From assembly GCF_001577525.1 (NCBI RefSeq), contig NZ_CP013015.1, positions 2,124,607 through 2,180,221 on the forward strand: DNA of 55,615 bases, in the 5' to 3' direction. This DNA is from Candidatus Desulfofervidus auxilii (GTDB lineage Bacteria > Desulfobacterota > Desulfofervidia > Desulfofervidales > Desulfofervidaceae). Position numbers and translations under genes: made by a program. Positions 7,997 to 17,954 of the stretch are shown here, piece by piece (position 1 is the first letter of the stretch; every line of letters begins with the position of its first letter). A model generated the notes under the pieces. It saw nothing but the letters and a program-made list of their open reading frames with translations. It made no database searches and was not told the DNA's origin.

Positions 7997-8597
7997 CTGG
8001 TAATTTTTCTCCCAATTGAAAACGAACAAATCGTCTCACCACGATTTTTTCCCCGGTCTTAGCCACTAATTCATTGAGTAAATCCTTAATTTTTATGGAT
8101 GGGTCACGTATATAGGGCTGCTCTATTAAACAAGCTTCTTCAAAAAACTTCTGCAATTTGCCTTCTACAATTCTATCTATTATCTTTTCTGGTTTACCAG
8201 AGGCAATGGCCTGTTGATGGTAAATTTCTTTCTCTCTTTCGATTATTTTTGGAGATAATTCTTCCTTGTTTACTACCAAAGGGTTAGTAGCCGCAATTTG
8301 CATGGCAATTTCTTTCACAAAATTTTGAAATGCCTCTGTTCGGGCTACAAAATCAGTTTCACAATTTACTTCCACCAGCACCCCAATTTTGCCTCCAGCA
8401 TGAATATAGGCATGCACCAGACCTTCTTTGGCTGTCCGTCCTGCCCTTTTTTTAGCCTTGGCTAAGCCCTTTTTCCGTAATTCATCAATGGCCTTTTCTA
8501 AGTTTCCTTGTGCCTTTTCCAGGGCCTTCTTACAATCCATTATGCCCGCCCCGGTCCTTTCTCTTAGTTCTTTAATTTGAGCAGTAGTAATTGTCAT
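7965..8597 (-). CDS. tsf: Translation elongation factor Ts
   Basis: EF-Ts is the guanine nucleotide exchange factor for EF-Tu. The UBA-like N-terminus ([19 protein letters not shown]) and the core signature [16 protein letters not shown] are present. At 210 residues it is the short form, with one compact core domain in place of the two subdomains of E. coli EF-Ts. It lies 9 bp after rpsB, as is usual, and overlaps pyrH. Confidence 0.97.
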   Translation of the reverse strand: MTITTAQIKELRERTGAGIMDCKKALEKAQGNLEKAIDELRKKGLAKAKKRAGRTAKEGLVHAYIHAGGKIGVLVEVNCETDFVARTEAFQNFVKEIAMQIAATNPLVVNKEELSPKIIEREKEIYHQQAIASGKPEKIIDRIVEGKLQKFFEEACLIEQPYIRDPSIKIKDLLNELVAKTGEKIVVRRFVRFQLGEKLPDETQVSESDA

Positions 8598-8606
8598 TAT
8601 ACTCTC

Positions 8607-9398
8607 CTATTCGATAGTAGGTTGTTCTTGAGAAGTTGAAATATCCCCAGATGCTGCAACTTCGGTTTCCATTTTTGTCTCTTCCATTTCTTGCATAGTG
8701 GCTATTTCCTTTTCATATTGGTCTTTGCCTTCAATACATGCATCGGCAATACGTTCTGTTAGCAAACGGATTGCCCGGATAGCATCGTCATTTCCAGGTA
8801 TAACATAATCTATTTCATCAGGGTCACAATTGGTATCTACAATAGCTACAATAGGAATATTCAACTTTCTGGCTTCATGGGTAGCAATTCTCTCTTTATT
8901 AGGGTCAACAATATAAACCACCCCGGGCAATTCTTCCATATCTTTTATACCACCAAGGTTTTTATTCATTTTTTCAATCTTGCGCTGAATTTGTAAGGCT
9001 TCTTTTTTGGTCAAATTTTGAATGGTTTCATCTTGAACCATAGTTTCTAAACTTTTTAATTTATCAATACTTTTTTTGATAGTTTGAAAATTAGTAAGAG
9101 TCCCACCTAACCATCTGTTAGTTACATAAAACATCCCACATCTTTTAGCTTCTTCTTCCACTACCTCTTTAGCTTGGCGTTTAGTACCTACAAACAATAC
9201 CTTTTTTCCCCGAGCTACCTGTTCTACCACAAAATCATAGGCAATTTTGAATAATTGGACCGTTTTTTGCAAATCAATTATATAGATTCCATTACGTGCC
9301 CCAAAAATATAAGGTTTCATTTTTGGATTCCAGCGTCTGGTTTGATGTCCAAAATGAACACCTGCTTCTAATAATTCCTTCATGGTCACATAAGCCAT
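8607..9398 (-). CDS. rpsB: 30S ribosomal protein S2
   Basis: The S2 signature [20 protein letters not shown] lies near the N-terminus, and [19 protein letters not shown] and [18 protein letters not shown] follow. The start at 9398 ([13 protein letters not shown]) has an excellent AAAGGAGGATTTT ribosome site; the ATG 18 bp upstream lacks this. About 40 residues at the C-terminus are acidic and low-complexity, as in many S2 proteins. It is separated from argJ by 68 bp, enough for a promoter. A weak TTGTCA-17-TATCTC pair is visible there. Confidence 0.97.
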   Translation of the reverse strand: MAYVTMKELLEAGVHFGHQTRRWNPKMKPYIFGARNGIYIIDLQKTVQLFKIAYDFVVEQVARGKKVLFVGTKRQAKEVVEEEAKRCGMFYVTNRWLGGTLTNFQTIKKSIDKLKSLETMVQDETIQNLTKKEALQIQRKIEKMNKNLGGIKDMEELPGVVYIVDPNKERIATHEARKLNIPIVAIVDTNCDPDEIDYVIPGNDDAIRAIRLLTERIADACIEGKDQYEKEIATMQEMEETKMETEVAASGDISTSQEQPTIE

Positions 9399-9466
9399 AA
9401 AATCCTCCTTTTTCAAAGTAAATTATGCACAGAGAGATATCACATTACATAGAGTTTGACAAGTGA

Positions 9467-10648
9467 TTATGTCCTATATTGTGCATTAATTTTTATATAT
9501 TCTGGGGTAAGGTCACAAGTGTACCACATAACACTTTCTCCCCCTGAATTCAAGTTTATGGTAAGAAGCAGTTCTTTGTTCTTCAAATATTTTTTTACCT
9601 CTTTTTCCATCTTTTGGTTTTTTCCTAGTCCATTTTTTACCAAACAAATCTCACCGAAAAAAATGTCTATTTTTTCTGGTTTAATATTAATTCCACTCCG
9701 GCCAATGGCAGCCATAATCCTTCCCCAATTTGGGTCTCCACCATATAGAGCAGTTTTTACCAATAAAGAACCAGCAATAGTAGAGGCTACCTTTTCAGCA
9801 TCTTTCACGGATTTTGCCCCTACTACTTTGATAGAAATAAATTTAGATGCGCCTTCACCATCTTTCACGATCAGTTTTGCTAATTCTGTTGCTACCTCAA
9901 ATAAACATTCCTTAAAAATAGGATGGACTGAGTGTAAAACCGAATTTTGAGCATACCCATTAGCCAAAATTAAGGCAGTGTCATTAGTACTGGTATCCCC
10001 ATCTACTAAAATGCGATTGAAGGTTTGGGCAATAATTTTTTTGAATAAGGGTTGTAAAATAGCCGGAGAAATGGCCAAATCAGTGATAAAAAAAGCAAGC
10101 ATGGTGGCCATATTAGGCATGATCATGCCTGCTCCTTTAGCTATACCTAATAGAGAAAAAGGAACTCCATCTATTTCCCCTTTTTTATAAACCAATTTAG
10201 GAAAAGTATCTGTAGTCATAATGGCCTGGGCAGCTTCTTCCCAACCAGTAGTGTGCAAATCACTGATCAAGGTCTTAATTCCAGTCTTGATCTTTCCCAT
10301 AGGTAATGGTTGACCGATGACACCTGTAGAACACACTAACACCAGTTGTTCAGGAATTTCCAGCCCTTTTGCTAATAAATAAGCCATCTCTTGAGCGTCT
10401 TTCTCTCCTTGTCTTCCAGTGCAAGCGTTAGCATTCCCACTATTAATTAAAATGGCCTGGGCTACGCCTGACTTAACCCGATGTTTAGTCAATTTTACTG
10501 GAGCTGCTTGAATTTGATTTTGGGTAAAAACACCTGCTACTACTGCTGGTTTATCACTATAAATTACCGCCATATCCTTTCTATCAGGGACTTTGATACC
10601 TGCTGAAGTGGTATTTACCAAAAAACCAGGAACAGAAATATCAGGCAT
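9467..10648 (-). CDS. argJ: ArgJ, glutamate N-acetyltransferase / amino-acid acetyltransferase
   Basis: ArgJ transfers acetyl between acetylornithine and glutamate in arginine synthesis and cleaves itself at a conserved Thr. The cleavage motif [17 protein letters not shown] is present. [30 protein letters not shown] and the C-terminal ALYGGDP region are also intact. The open frame extends upstream over the end of secA, but family N-termini match [21 protein letters not shown] therefore start at 10648, with GGAAG five bases upstream. That gives an 8-bp overlap with secA and about 393 residues, normal for the family. Confidence 0.94.
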   Translation of the reverse strand: MPDISVPGFLVNTTSAGIKVPDRKDMAVIYSDKPAVVAGVFTQNQIQAAPVKLTKHRVKSGVAQAILINSGNANACTGRQGEKDAQEMAYLLAKGLEIPEQLVLVCSTGVIGQPLPMGKIKTGIKTLISDLHTTGWEEAAQAIMTTDTFPKLVYKKGEIDGVPFSLLGIAKGAGMIMPNMATMLAFFITDLAISPAILQPLFKKIIAQTFNRILVDGDTSTNDTALILANGYAQNSVLHSVHPIFKECLFEVATELAKLIVKDGEGASKFISIKVVGAKSVKDAEKVASTIAGSLLVKTALYGGDPNWGRIMAAIGRSGINIKPEKIDIFFGEICLVKNGLGKNQKMEKEVKKYLKNKELLLTINLNSGGESVMWYTCDLTPEYIKINAQYRT

Positions 10649-13166
10649 TTCTTCCACAACAATGTTTATATTTTTTCCCACTCCCACAAGGGCATGGTTC
10701 ATTCCGCCCGATCTTTTTCTTCTTACGTCTGATAGGCTGTCTTTTTGTTTCTCCTTCCCCATGACTTAGATGCATAGCTTCTGGTTCTTCAGGTCTTAAA
10801 GCAGCCAATTCCTCCTCGGTCTTAATTTCCACCCTAAATAGATTGGTTACAGTTGCTTCTTTAATCCGTTCAATTAGCTCACTAAACATCATGAACCCTT
10901 CTTTTTTATATTCCTGTAATGGGTTTCTTTGTCCATAACCCCTCAGACCAATTCCTTCTCTTAAATGGTCCATTGCTACTAAGTGGTCTCGCCACAGGGA
11001 ATCCACTACTTGTAATACAATATATCTTTCTAAAAAACGCATATTTTCTGGACCAAATGACTGTTCTTTTTGGGCATATACTTTTTGTAATGATTCTGTG
11101 ATAAATTTAATCAGCTTTTCCAGTGTAAGGGCATCTAATTCTAACTCATTCCAGTCTAATTTAGTGCGAAATACCTGTTCAATTTGTTTTTTTAGTCCTT
11201 CCAAATCCCAATCTTCAGGGTGGGTATCTTTAGAACAAAAGTTTGATACAAGGTTATTTACTGTATCTTCAATCATTCCTAAAATAGTTTCTCTTAAATT
11301 TCCCTCTATGGCCTCACGTCGCTGTTTATAGATGATTTTTCTTTGTTCATTGAAGACATCATCATATTCCAGCAATTGTTTTCTAATTTCAAAGTTTTGG
11401 GCCTCCACCTTTTGTTGAGCATTCTCAATGGCCTTAGAAACCCATTTGTGTTCAATAGGTTCTCCCTCTTTCATACCCAGTTTATTCATAAGTCCAGAAA
11501 GACGCTCTCCTCCAAAAAGGCGTAATAAGTCATCTTCTAAAGAAAGATAAAACCGCGAAGAACCAGGGTCTCCCTGTCTTCCACTCCTACCTCTTAACTG
11601 GTTGTCTATACGCCTACTTTCATGCCTTTCGGTGCCAATAATATGTAAACCACCTAGTTCTGCTACCCCTTCACCTAAGACAATGTCAGTGCCTCGTCCC
11701 GCCATATTGGTAGCAATGGTAACCTTTTGCTTCTCTCCTGCATAAGCTACGATTTCAGCCTCCTTAGCGTGGTGTTTGGCGTTAAGGACTGCATGGGGAA
11801 TTCCCTCTTTTTTAAGCATATGGCTTAAAAGCTCTGATTTTTCAATAGAAACCGTGCCTACCAGTACAGGTCTTCCTTGTTTATATAATTCCTTTATCTC
11901 TCTTACTACTGCTTTGAATTTTTCCCTCTCTGTGCGATAGATTACATCAGGATGGTCAACACGAATCATTTCTTTGTGAGTAGGAATTACTACTACATCC
12001 AGATTATAAATCTCCTTAAATTCTGTGGCTTCTGTTTCTGCTGTGCCGGTCATTCCTGCCAGCTTTTCATACATACGGAAATAATTCTGGAAGGTGATAG
12101 TTGCCAGGGTTTGGTATTCACTTTGAACTCTCACTCCTTCTTTAGCTTCTAGGGCTTGGTGTAATCCTTCACTATAACGACGTCCTGGCATCAGGCGACC
12201 GGTGAATTCATCTACAATAACCACCTTTCCATCTTTGACAATATAATCTCGGTCTTTTTTAAACAGGTAATGTGCCTTTAAACACTGATAAATTACATGC
12301 AAAACTTCAATATACCTGGGGTCATAAAGGTTGTCTATCCTTAATAGTTTTTCCATTTTGGCCACACCGGCTTCGGTTAGAGGCACTGCCCTTGATTTTT
12401 CGTCAATAGTAAAATCTATTTCCTTTTTTAAATGAGGAATAAGACGGTTAATTTGATAAAAAAGAGCAGTGCTTTGTTCAGCAGGACCAGAAATAATCAG
12501 TGGTGTTCGGGCCTCATCAATGAGAATGCTATCTACCTCATCTACAATGGCGTAATAATAATCTCGTTGAACAATATCCTCTAAGGAAAATTTCATATTA
12601 TCTCGTAAATAATCAAACCCAAATTCATTGTTGGTGCCATAAGTAATATCGGCTGCATAGGCCTTTTTTCTGGCCGGGTCATCCATTTCATGTAAGATCA
12701 CTCCTACTTCCAAGCCTAAAAACCGATAAATTCCACCCATCCACTCACTATCACGCTTAGCTAAATAATCATTTACCGTGACTATATGCACCCCCCGTCC
12801 TAATAAGGCATTTAAATAAGCAGGCATAGTGGCAGCCAGGGTTTTACCTTCACCAGTCTTCATTTCTGCAATCTTACCTTCATGTAAAACCAGTCCTCCA
12901 ATTACCTGGACATCGAATGGACGTTGTCCTAATACCCGTATGGCAGCTTCTCTAGCCACCGCAAAGGCCTCAGGCAATAAATCATCCAACTTGGCGCCAT
13001 TTGCAATCTGTTGCTTAAACTCGGCTGTTTTGGCACGCAGTTGGATATCACTTAACTTGGATACTCGGGGTTCTAGCTGGTTGATTCTATCTACGATTTC
13101 CCCCAGGTGATTTAGCTCTCGTTCATTTTTTGTGCCTACCAATTTTGTCAATATGCGAGCTAACAT
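10641..13166 (-). CDS. secA: Preprotein translocase ATPase SecA
   Basis: SecA is the motor that drives unfolded precursors through SecYEG. At 841 residues it is a normal length. Walker A ([11 protein letters not shown]), [16 protein letters not shown], the helicase motif [31 protein letters not shown] and [19 protein letters not shown] are all visible. The tail has the zinc-binding [13 protein letters not shown] that contacts SecB and lipids. It heads the minus-strand series secA-argJ-rpsB-tsf-pyrH-frr. Upstream is a ~290-bp stretch before the cassette-like block, probably holding its promoter. Confidence 0.98.
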   Translation of the reverse strand: MLARILTKLVGTKNERELNHLGEIVDRINQLEPRVSKLSDIQLRAKTAEFKQQIANGAKLDDLLPEAFAVAREAAIRVLGQRPFDVQVIGGLVLHEGKIAEMKTGEGKTLAATMPAYLNALLGRGVHIVTVNDYLAKRDSEWMGGIYRFLGLEVGVILHEMDDPARKKAYAADITYGTNNEFGFDYLRDNMKFSLEDIVQRDYYYAIVDEVDSILIDEARTPLIISGPAEQSTALFYQINRLIPHLKKEIDFTIDEKSRAVPLTEAGVAKMEKLLRIDNLYDPRYIEVLHVIYQCLKAHYLFKKDRDYIVKDGKVVIVDEFTGRLMPGRRYSEGLHQALEAKEGVRVQSEYQTLATITFQNYFRMYEKLAGMTGTAETEATEFKEIYNLDVVVIPTHKEMIRVDHPDVIYRTEREKFKAVVREIKELYKQGRPVLVGTVSIEKSELLSHMLKKEGIPHAVLNAKHHAKEAEIVAYAGEKQKVTIATNMAGRGTDIVLGEGVAELGGLHIIGTERHESRRIDNQLRGRSGRQGDPGSSRFYLSLEDDLLRLFGGERLSGLMNKLGMKEGEPIEHKWVSKAIENAQQKVEAQNFEIRKQLLEYDDVFNEQRKIIYKQRREAIEGNLRETILGMIEDTVNNLVSNFCSKDTHPEDWDLEGLKKQIEQVFRTKLDWNELELDALTLEKLIKFITESLQKVYAQKEQSFGPENMRFLERYIVLQVVDSLWRDHLVAMDHLREGIGLRGYGQRNPLQEYKKEGFMMFSELIERIKEATVTNLFRVEIKTEEELAALRPEEPEAMHLSHGEGETKRQPIRRKKKKIGRNEPCPCGSGKKYKHCCGRNA

Positions 13167-13454
13167 CTATAAACCTCCTGTTTTTAAGAATAACTTAAAA
13201 GACGCCTTCTGGCAAGGTGAGGTAGAACCCAAAAAATCCACAGTCAAGGAATAGTCCAGCCCGGTGATACTCTAATAACCCGGAATTTTTCTTGATTTTT
13301 ATGGGTGATTATTATGTAATTATTTAGAGATAGATGGCTTCTAGATATGTGTTATATTTGGGAAGCCATTATGGTAGGACGGTTAGTCACCCAATGTTAA
13401 ACCTCACTCAGTAGCGACTTTCACCCAACAAGAAACGCTAAACTTTGTTTAGCA
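13167..13454. other. Gene-free stretch upstream of secA
   Basis: No gene is seen. The part nearest secA should contain its promoter, but I could not pick a convincing one. Near 13435-13451 is a perfect hairpin GCTAAAC-TTT-GTTTAGC. It resembles two attC core boxes placed back to back, as a recombination scar might be. Other core-like strings (GTTAGTC at 13384, CCCAAC near 13424) suggest further decayed cassette boundaries. Confidence 0.35.
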
Positions 13455-13546
13455 CACTAGCGATTGAACTAACCTGTAGGCATGGAGCGCCCCGCCAGAG
13501 GCGGACAGGCAGCAGTTTAGCAGTCAGGTGAAGCACTTTGTTAGCC
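13455..13546 (-). repeat. Probable attC-like cassette recombination site (degenerate distal half)
   Basis: Read on the minus strand, the site starts with GGCTAACAAAGTGCTTCACC. This parallels GGTTAACAAAAGGGTCCACC of the clear attC at 40832-40901. As in that site, the stop codon of the preceding gene (13541-13543) lies inside the core box. An apical hairpin CCGCC-AGA-GGCGG occurs in the middle. The far half (CAGGTTAGTTCAATCGC) pairs only partly. I therefore call it probable. Confidence 0.55.
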
Positions 13547-13909
13547 GTCAATATTCCATTTCCGATTACCAATAGTTACGAGAGGTATAAGACAAGGAAT
13601 TATCCAAAGCAAAGACATCCAAGTTAAGCCAACATTTTTCAGCTCATCATAGAGATATATAGCCAATGCAACAGAAATAAAAAATAATGAGTAAATTGGC
13701 AACATTAGCTTCCAATATTTTGTATTTGGGTGTTTCCAGGGAGCAAGCATAAAGATTAAACTGACCGCAAATATAAATAAAATTATTCCCATCATTCCAT
13801 TGCTAATTTTACCTTGAACTATCCAAACAGCAGATAGTAGAATTAACCAGATAAATCCTCCAAGCCATCCACCAATCCATCCAATTTTTTCACCTTTACG
13901 GTTCATCAC
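13541..13909 (-). CDS. Orphan small membrane protein (cassette gene)
   Basis: This 122-residue protein has four hydrophobic segments (about 13-31, 37-56, 66-86 and 94-113) with short loops, consistent with an inner-membrane protein. I do not recognise the family. Its ATG follows an attC-like boundary by about ten bases and its TAA overlaps the next attC-like core, the compact layout of an integron gene cassette. No catalytic or ligand-binding motif is visible. Confidence 0.6.
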   Translation of the reverse strand: MMNRKGEKIGWIGGWLGGFIWLILLSAVWIVQGKISNGMMGIILFIFAVSLIFMLAPWKHPNTKYWKLMLPIYSLFFISVALAIYLYDELKNVGLTWMSLLWIIPCLIPLVTIGNRKWNIDG

Positions 13910-13917
13910 ATTTCTTC

Positions 13918-13971
13918 GCCTAAAAAGCTGAGCTGGCAGTGAAGCGAGTCAGCACCAACATAGTGTTATGT
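13918..13971 (-). repeat. Possible attC-like site (weak)
   Basis: On the minus strand the site runs from ACATAAC, through a short imperfect stem (GCTGA / TCAGC), to TTTTAGGC. The stop codon of the preceding gene (13949-13951) falls inside it, as at the two better sites. The right-hand core has lost its GTT and internal pairing is poor, so this is a suggestion from position more than from sequence. Confidence 0.35.
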
Positions 13972-14789
13972 GAGACTTTTGTTTTAAATATTTTCTTAGA
14001 ATTGCATGACTTCCCTCTTCGGAATCAATCTGAACACACATTTTTTTACCCTGTGTCCAGTGAAAACATTGCAAACCCATAGGATTGTATGTTCCGTCTT
14101 CGTTCGCTGTTATTACTGCTTGACAGCCATGAAGGATGAGCCACTCAAGATCCTTGGTTCCCAATTGCCTGTATATAGTATATTCTACTGGATCATCCCA
14201 GTGCAAACGCCAATGGTACCCAGTGCCTTGGCCATAGTGGTACAACCCGCCAAGAAGACATGAGGTATACTTGTAATATAAGTAAATCACGGAACCAGGG
14301 TATATATTACCCATTGTGACACAAAGAGGGAATGTATAATAGCAGTATGGTGTCGTATGCCCCCATCCTTATCTTATCTAAGTAGCCACTATGATGTGTC
14401 CACGTCATGCCATCATAGGTATAATAGCCAAACATTTCATGGGGATGCGGTGGAACAATCATATTGTTGTGGCCATAGAAAAAACCAAATCAAATTCATC
14501 CCATCCTTTTAGATCATCACCAGGAATCGGAAGTACGGTTAGTATATTCACTTCTTCGTTTCGATATCTTCTCGATTCATCAGCGTCTGCATAAGGTGCA
14601 CCTGAACCGCTAGTCATAACTGGGATCCACATAGACACTGTATTTCCAAAAATCTTCATACCTACAAAGAGAGTACACCCCAAGTTCCCTCTCCTTACAG
14701 CCCGAAAGAGCAATTCCTATCAACCCTAGCAAAATCAGGAAGATACACTTTCGCGACCAACGTATAATTCTAAGATTACAAATATACAT
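13949..14789 (-). pseudogene. Frameshifted lipoprotein gene, possibly DUF6345-like
   Basis: An ATG at 14789 with AGGAGG upstream opens a lipoprotein signal (FLILLGLIGIALSGC). The frame then breaks. Reading on in other frames gives one continuous-looking protein: GMKIFGNTVSMWIPVMTSGS, then KGWDEFDLVF, then FYGHNNMIVPPHPHEMFGYY, then YHYGQGTGYHWRLHWDD and DLEWLILHGCQAV. At least three frameshifts are needed. One is explained by a T run at 14470-14475 that is one base short. The GWDEFDLVFFYGH and DLEWLILHGCQ motifs recall DUF6345 proteins. The gene lies in the cassette block and looks recently broken. Confidence 0.55.
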
Positions 14790-14917
14790 AATAATTCACC
14801 TCCTAGTGATAGATTCAACTTAGTTTGTTATCCACAATGACCAAGCTGAGTAGTACGATGTAAGGACGTCGGTGTGATTACTCTGCCTATGACTATTTCC
14901 TTTTGTCAAATATTCCA

Positions 14918-16567
14918 TTAATTCGCTTCTACGAATATTGGCTCTTCAGTTACCTTTAAAGTGCCAGAAGCAGAAATATATTCATTACCCTTACCATCAT
15001 ACACTCGGACTTGATCCGGGATTTGAGAAGAAAAGTCGATGACCTGCTCGCCTACCCAAGACCACAGCACGTATATTGGCGAAGCATTCTCTCTCGTAAA
15101 CCTGTAGCATGCTAAGGTATTCTCTAGATCAATAACTGTATCATATTCTGCTTCTCTCAGAAGGTTGGGCATGTCAGAATAGGTATAGGGATAGGGTTGT
15201 CCTTCTTCCCAACTAAATGAGCTTTCGTGGGGATGTTCTGTTTCCCATTGGTAAAACTCTTTGGCAATTTCTGTGGCTGTAGCGTATTCAGCAATTATCT
15301 CCCCAGTTGGTGTTGTCTTGCCTATAAAGTTCTCATCAAGCCACTCAAGCATTGTCTCGATGTCATCTCTGTTTGGGTTGTTATAACAGTCATGGGTGGC
15401 GATTCCAAAGACCCACACCTTGGTGGGAAGACCATTCCTCTGCCAGTGAAGCCATTCTATATATTCCATTAGGAAATTCTTCTGGTTAGTCCCCAGTGAT
15501 CTAGGTCCTGATGGTCCTGGGTTAGGTTCCAGTTGGGGATAGTGTGGAATTAAAATGTATTGGGTTTGTTTTAAGTCTTCCTTGAGAAATTTCCCTGTTT
15601 CAGCAGAGGGACGAAAAGGATTCCACGGATAGTGACCCAGGTTTTCCCAAGCCATTATCCCTGCTGGTTCTGTAAGCGCCGTCTGGATGGTAAATCCATA
15701 TTCCCTCATCATCTTGGCTAGAAGAGGCTGAGCGCACTGATAGGGGGCCACACCGTAGTTATTTTCTGTGCCGATGACGGAGTTGACAGCATTAACGTTA
15801 TCTTGCCAAATCCTTCTAACGAGGTCCTCCGAGGTGTCAGGAGACTCAAGAATCCAATCGTGTCGTCCCTCCCTCCAGAGGGGATGGATATGCGTCCCCC
15901 AGTTGAATCCAGCATCGAGATAAGATTGGACAAGCTCTTGATCACCAAAGTCTTCAACAAATTCCATAAATTCACCGTTGGAAGCAACTGTCAATTTAGC
16001 CCCGTGAGTCAAGGCTAGATCTCTCAACCAATACATCTCTTCCCGCCTGGCACCGTAATCGAATCCAAACTCAGGTAGAAAGGGTTCAACGTGGACGGCA
16101 AAGAGGACTTTGATTGGCCCCTGTGTTGTTTCTATATTAAACACAACCTCTTTATAATAAAGGCTATTCCAAGTAACATTCCCATCCATAACAGTATCAA
16201 CACCAAAGTAAATGGTATATGTGCCTGCTGGAAGTCCTGAAAGAGGAGTATTTAATACCTCATATGAATCTAAGTGAAAAAGTGGGCCCTGATACCCTGG
16301 TTTCCATTCGGTTGTCCATCCCTCAAAGGTAAAAAAGTAAAGACCAAATGGGGTTTCTGCTGCTAACCACCAATCAGCATTATCTGTTTGTTGATTATTA
16401 TCTAAGACTATAGTAATTGTTAAAGTGTCTGACTGATGCAGTGTAACTGGCTTATCTGAACCATTTATTTTAATGTCACAGATGGGATTTTGGGGAAAAG
16501 CAGTATTCCCCCACTCTAACAGCCCAAGGAATATGAGTGAGATTATAATACATCTATACCGTCTCAC
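14918..16567 (-). CDS. Secreted protein with polysaccharide-deacetylase-like domain
   Basis: I take the GTG at 16567 (VRRYRCIIISLIFLGLLEWG), which gives a clean signal peptide and follows TTAGGGGGAATAAA; a GTG 30 bp upstream is inside the attC. The protein is about 549 residues. An N-terminal beta-rich region (~25-150) carries an ADWWLAAETPFGLYFF stretch. A NodB/TIM-barrel-like domain follows, with VLFAVHVEPFLPEF, a GTHIHPLW motif (candidate metal-binding His-x-His) and later HYPQLEP and FGIATHDCY. The C-terminal ~90 residues are beta-rich. It probably acts on a polysaccharide outside the inner membrane; the substrate is unknown. It begins 9 bp after an attC-like site. Confidence 0.6.
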   Translation of the reverse strand: MRRYRCIIISLIFLGLLEWGNTAFPQNPICDIKINGSDKPVTLHQSDTLTITIVLDNNQQTDNADWWLAAETPFGLYFFTFEGWTTEWKPGYQGPLFHLDSYEVLNTPLSGLPAGTYTIYFGVDTVMDGNVTWNSLYYKEVVFNIETTQGPIKVLFAVHVEPFLPEFGFDYGARREEMYWLRDLALTHGAKLTVASNGEFMEFVEDFGDQELVQSYLDAGFNWGTHIHPLWREGRHDWILESPDTSEDLVRRIWQDNVNAVNSVIGTENNYGVAPYQCAQPLLAKMMREYGFTIQTALTEPAGIMAWENLGHYPWNPFRPSAETGKFLKEDLKQTQYILIPHYPQLEPNPGPSGPRSLGTNQKNFLMEYIEWLHWQRNGLPTKVWVFGIATHDCYNNPNRDDIETMLEWLDENFIGKTTPTGEIIAEYATATEIAKEFYQWETEHPHESSFSWEEGQPYPYTYSDMPNLLREAEYDTVIDLENTLACYRFTRENASPIYVLWSWVGEQVIDFSSQIPDQVRVYDGKGNEYISASGTLKVTEEPIFVEAN

Positions 16568-16575
16568 TTTATTCC

Positions 16576-16632
16576 CCCTAACGCCAAAATTCGGCACCGC
16601 TTTTAAGTATCCGCTGTAATGTTTTGTTAGAC
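16576..16632 (-). repeat. attC-like recombination site
   Basis: On the minus strand the site reads GTCTAAC (perfect RYYYAAC core), spacer AAAAC, arm ATTACAGCGG, apex, arm GCGGTGCCGAAT, spacer, GTTAGGG. The inner arms pair as ATT-A-C(A/G)GC with one unpaired A on one side. That is the extrahelical-base asymmetry that marks integron attC sites. The length of 57 bp is typical. It lies immediately upstream of the secreted-protein gene, so it would be the 3' end of the preceding cassette. Confidence 0.65.
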
Positions 16633-16808
16633 CTGCTTATCCTCTATTTATTATTTATAATAAATATAAATGAGTGAAGCTACTTTTGTCAAACAGAATT
16701 TTGGTACCTTGTACTTCAACCAATTCTGAGGATAACCATGTATGTTGAAAAATATGTCATAATTGGATTAGTCAACAGGTAAAGATTGTCCCTTTCCTTC
16801 TTCAAATG

Positions 16809-16970
16809 TCAAATGGGGATCCAGCCCTGCCTTTTCCCATTATAATAAACATCTTCAAGTTCCCATGAAGGAGATGGCATGTACCACAAACCATCATAAG
16901 GACATTTAGCAAATACTATTGAAGTGAAGCATATTGCCAATAATAATGCTACTGGTATTTTAACTTTCAT
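16809..16970 (-). CDS. Small secreted protein, 53 residues
   Basis: The ATG at 16970 has AAGGAGTG directly upstream and opens a good signal peptide (VKIPVALLLAICFTSIVFA). A mature part of about 32 residues follows, with one Cys and many aromatic residues (CPYDGLWYMPSPSWELEDVY). It stops at 16809. I do not know the family. It could be complete or truncated. It is the gene that precedes the attC-like site at 16576, so it is probably a cassette gene. Confidence 0.45.
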   Translation of the reverse strand: MKVKIPVALLLAICFTSIVFAKCPYDGLWYMPSPSWELEDVYYNGKRQGWIPI

Positions 16971-17229
16971 CACTCCTTTCTCTTGGTTTAATAATTTAAT
17001 GTAACTATAGTTAGCCTAAATTATTTTCCATCTTATTCTATCATACATTTCATTTTTTTACTGAAGTTCTTTTTGCCTGTCAAAAAAATTTTTAAATTGG
17101 ATATTTTCCCTTTTTCAATGCCAATAGGTTTTTTGGCCAGATGGTGAATAAGGTAACTTGCTATCTTGACAAGTGGTGCAGTATGTAGAATTTTCAATAA
17201 AAAATTCTTGATAGGAATAAAAAGACTAA

Positions 17230-17940
17230 ATGCTCAAAATTGGCTGTTGTGGTTTCCCGGTGGCCCAAGAAAGATATTTTAAACAATTCTCTACTATTGA
17301 AATTCAACAGAGTTTCTATCGCACCCTGGGGGTAAAACAGGTTGAAAATTGGCGTAAAAAGGCACCAATATATTTTGAGTTTGTGCTTAAGGCTCCTCAG
17401 TACATTACTCATTTTCCTAATAGTCCTACCTATCGGCGGGCAGACTTACCTCAAGAAAAGAGAAAATACTGTGGTGGTTTTAAATTAAATACTGTTATAG
17501 AACAGATAATGGAAACATTTTTTGATAGAGCTGCTATACTTAAGGCCAAAAAGTTTGTCTTTCAAACACCTGCTTCTTTTAAGCCTACTGCTGAAAACAT
17601 AAATGCAATGAAGTGCTTTTTTAGCTACTATAAGGATAAAGGCATCTTTATCTGGGAACCACGAGGAAAAGAATGGAAACCAGAAATCATTAAATCTATT
17701 TGCCAAAAATTAAACCTTGTCCACGCTGTTGACCCATTTTTATATGGTCCACCGGTTTGGGGAGATTTTATCTATTTTAGAATGCATGGTAATTTAAGGA
17801 ATTATAAATATTGTTATTCAGATGGAGAACTAAGGGAACTCTTAAACATAGCCGGCTCCTCTGGTTACATCATGTTCAACAATTCTGAGATGTATAAAAA
17901 CGCTTTAAGACTTAAAGAAATGTTAAAAGAATTGGAATAA
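17230..17940 (+). CDS. DUF72 family protein
   Basis: This 236-residue TIM-barrel-like protein belongs to the DUF72 (YecE-like) family. Signs are the N-terminal KIGCCGFPVAQERYFKQFST, IQQSFYRTLGVKQVENWRKK, YFEFVLKAPQYITH, and the late IYFRMHGNLRNYKY and YIMFNNSEMYKNA (family form: R.HG...Y ... FNN). The biochemical role of DUF72 is not established. It is the only plus-strand gene in this part and is convergent with the response regulator gene, ending 15 bp before its stop. Confidence 0.85.
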   Translation: MLKIGCCGFPVAQERYFKQFSTIEIQQSFYRTLGVKQVENWRKKAPIYFEFVLKAPQYITHFPNSPTYRRADLPQEKRKYCGGFKLNTVIEQIMETFFDRAAILKAKKFVFQTPASFKPTAENINAMKCFFSYYKDKGIFIWEPRGKEWKPEIIKSICQKLNLVHAVDPFLYGPPVWGDFIYFRMHGNLRNYKYCYSDGELRELLNIAGSSGYIMFNNSEMYKNALRLKEMLKELE

Positions 17941-17954
17941 CTCAGCCTTGAAAA

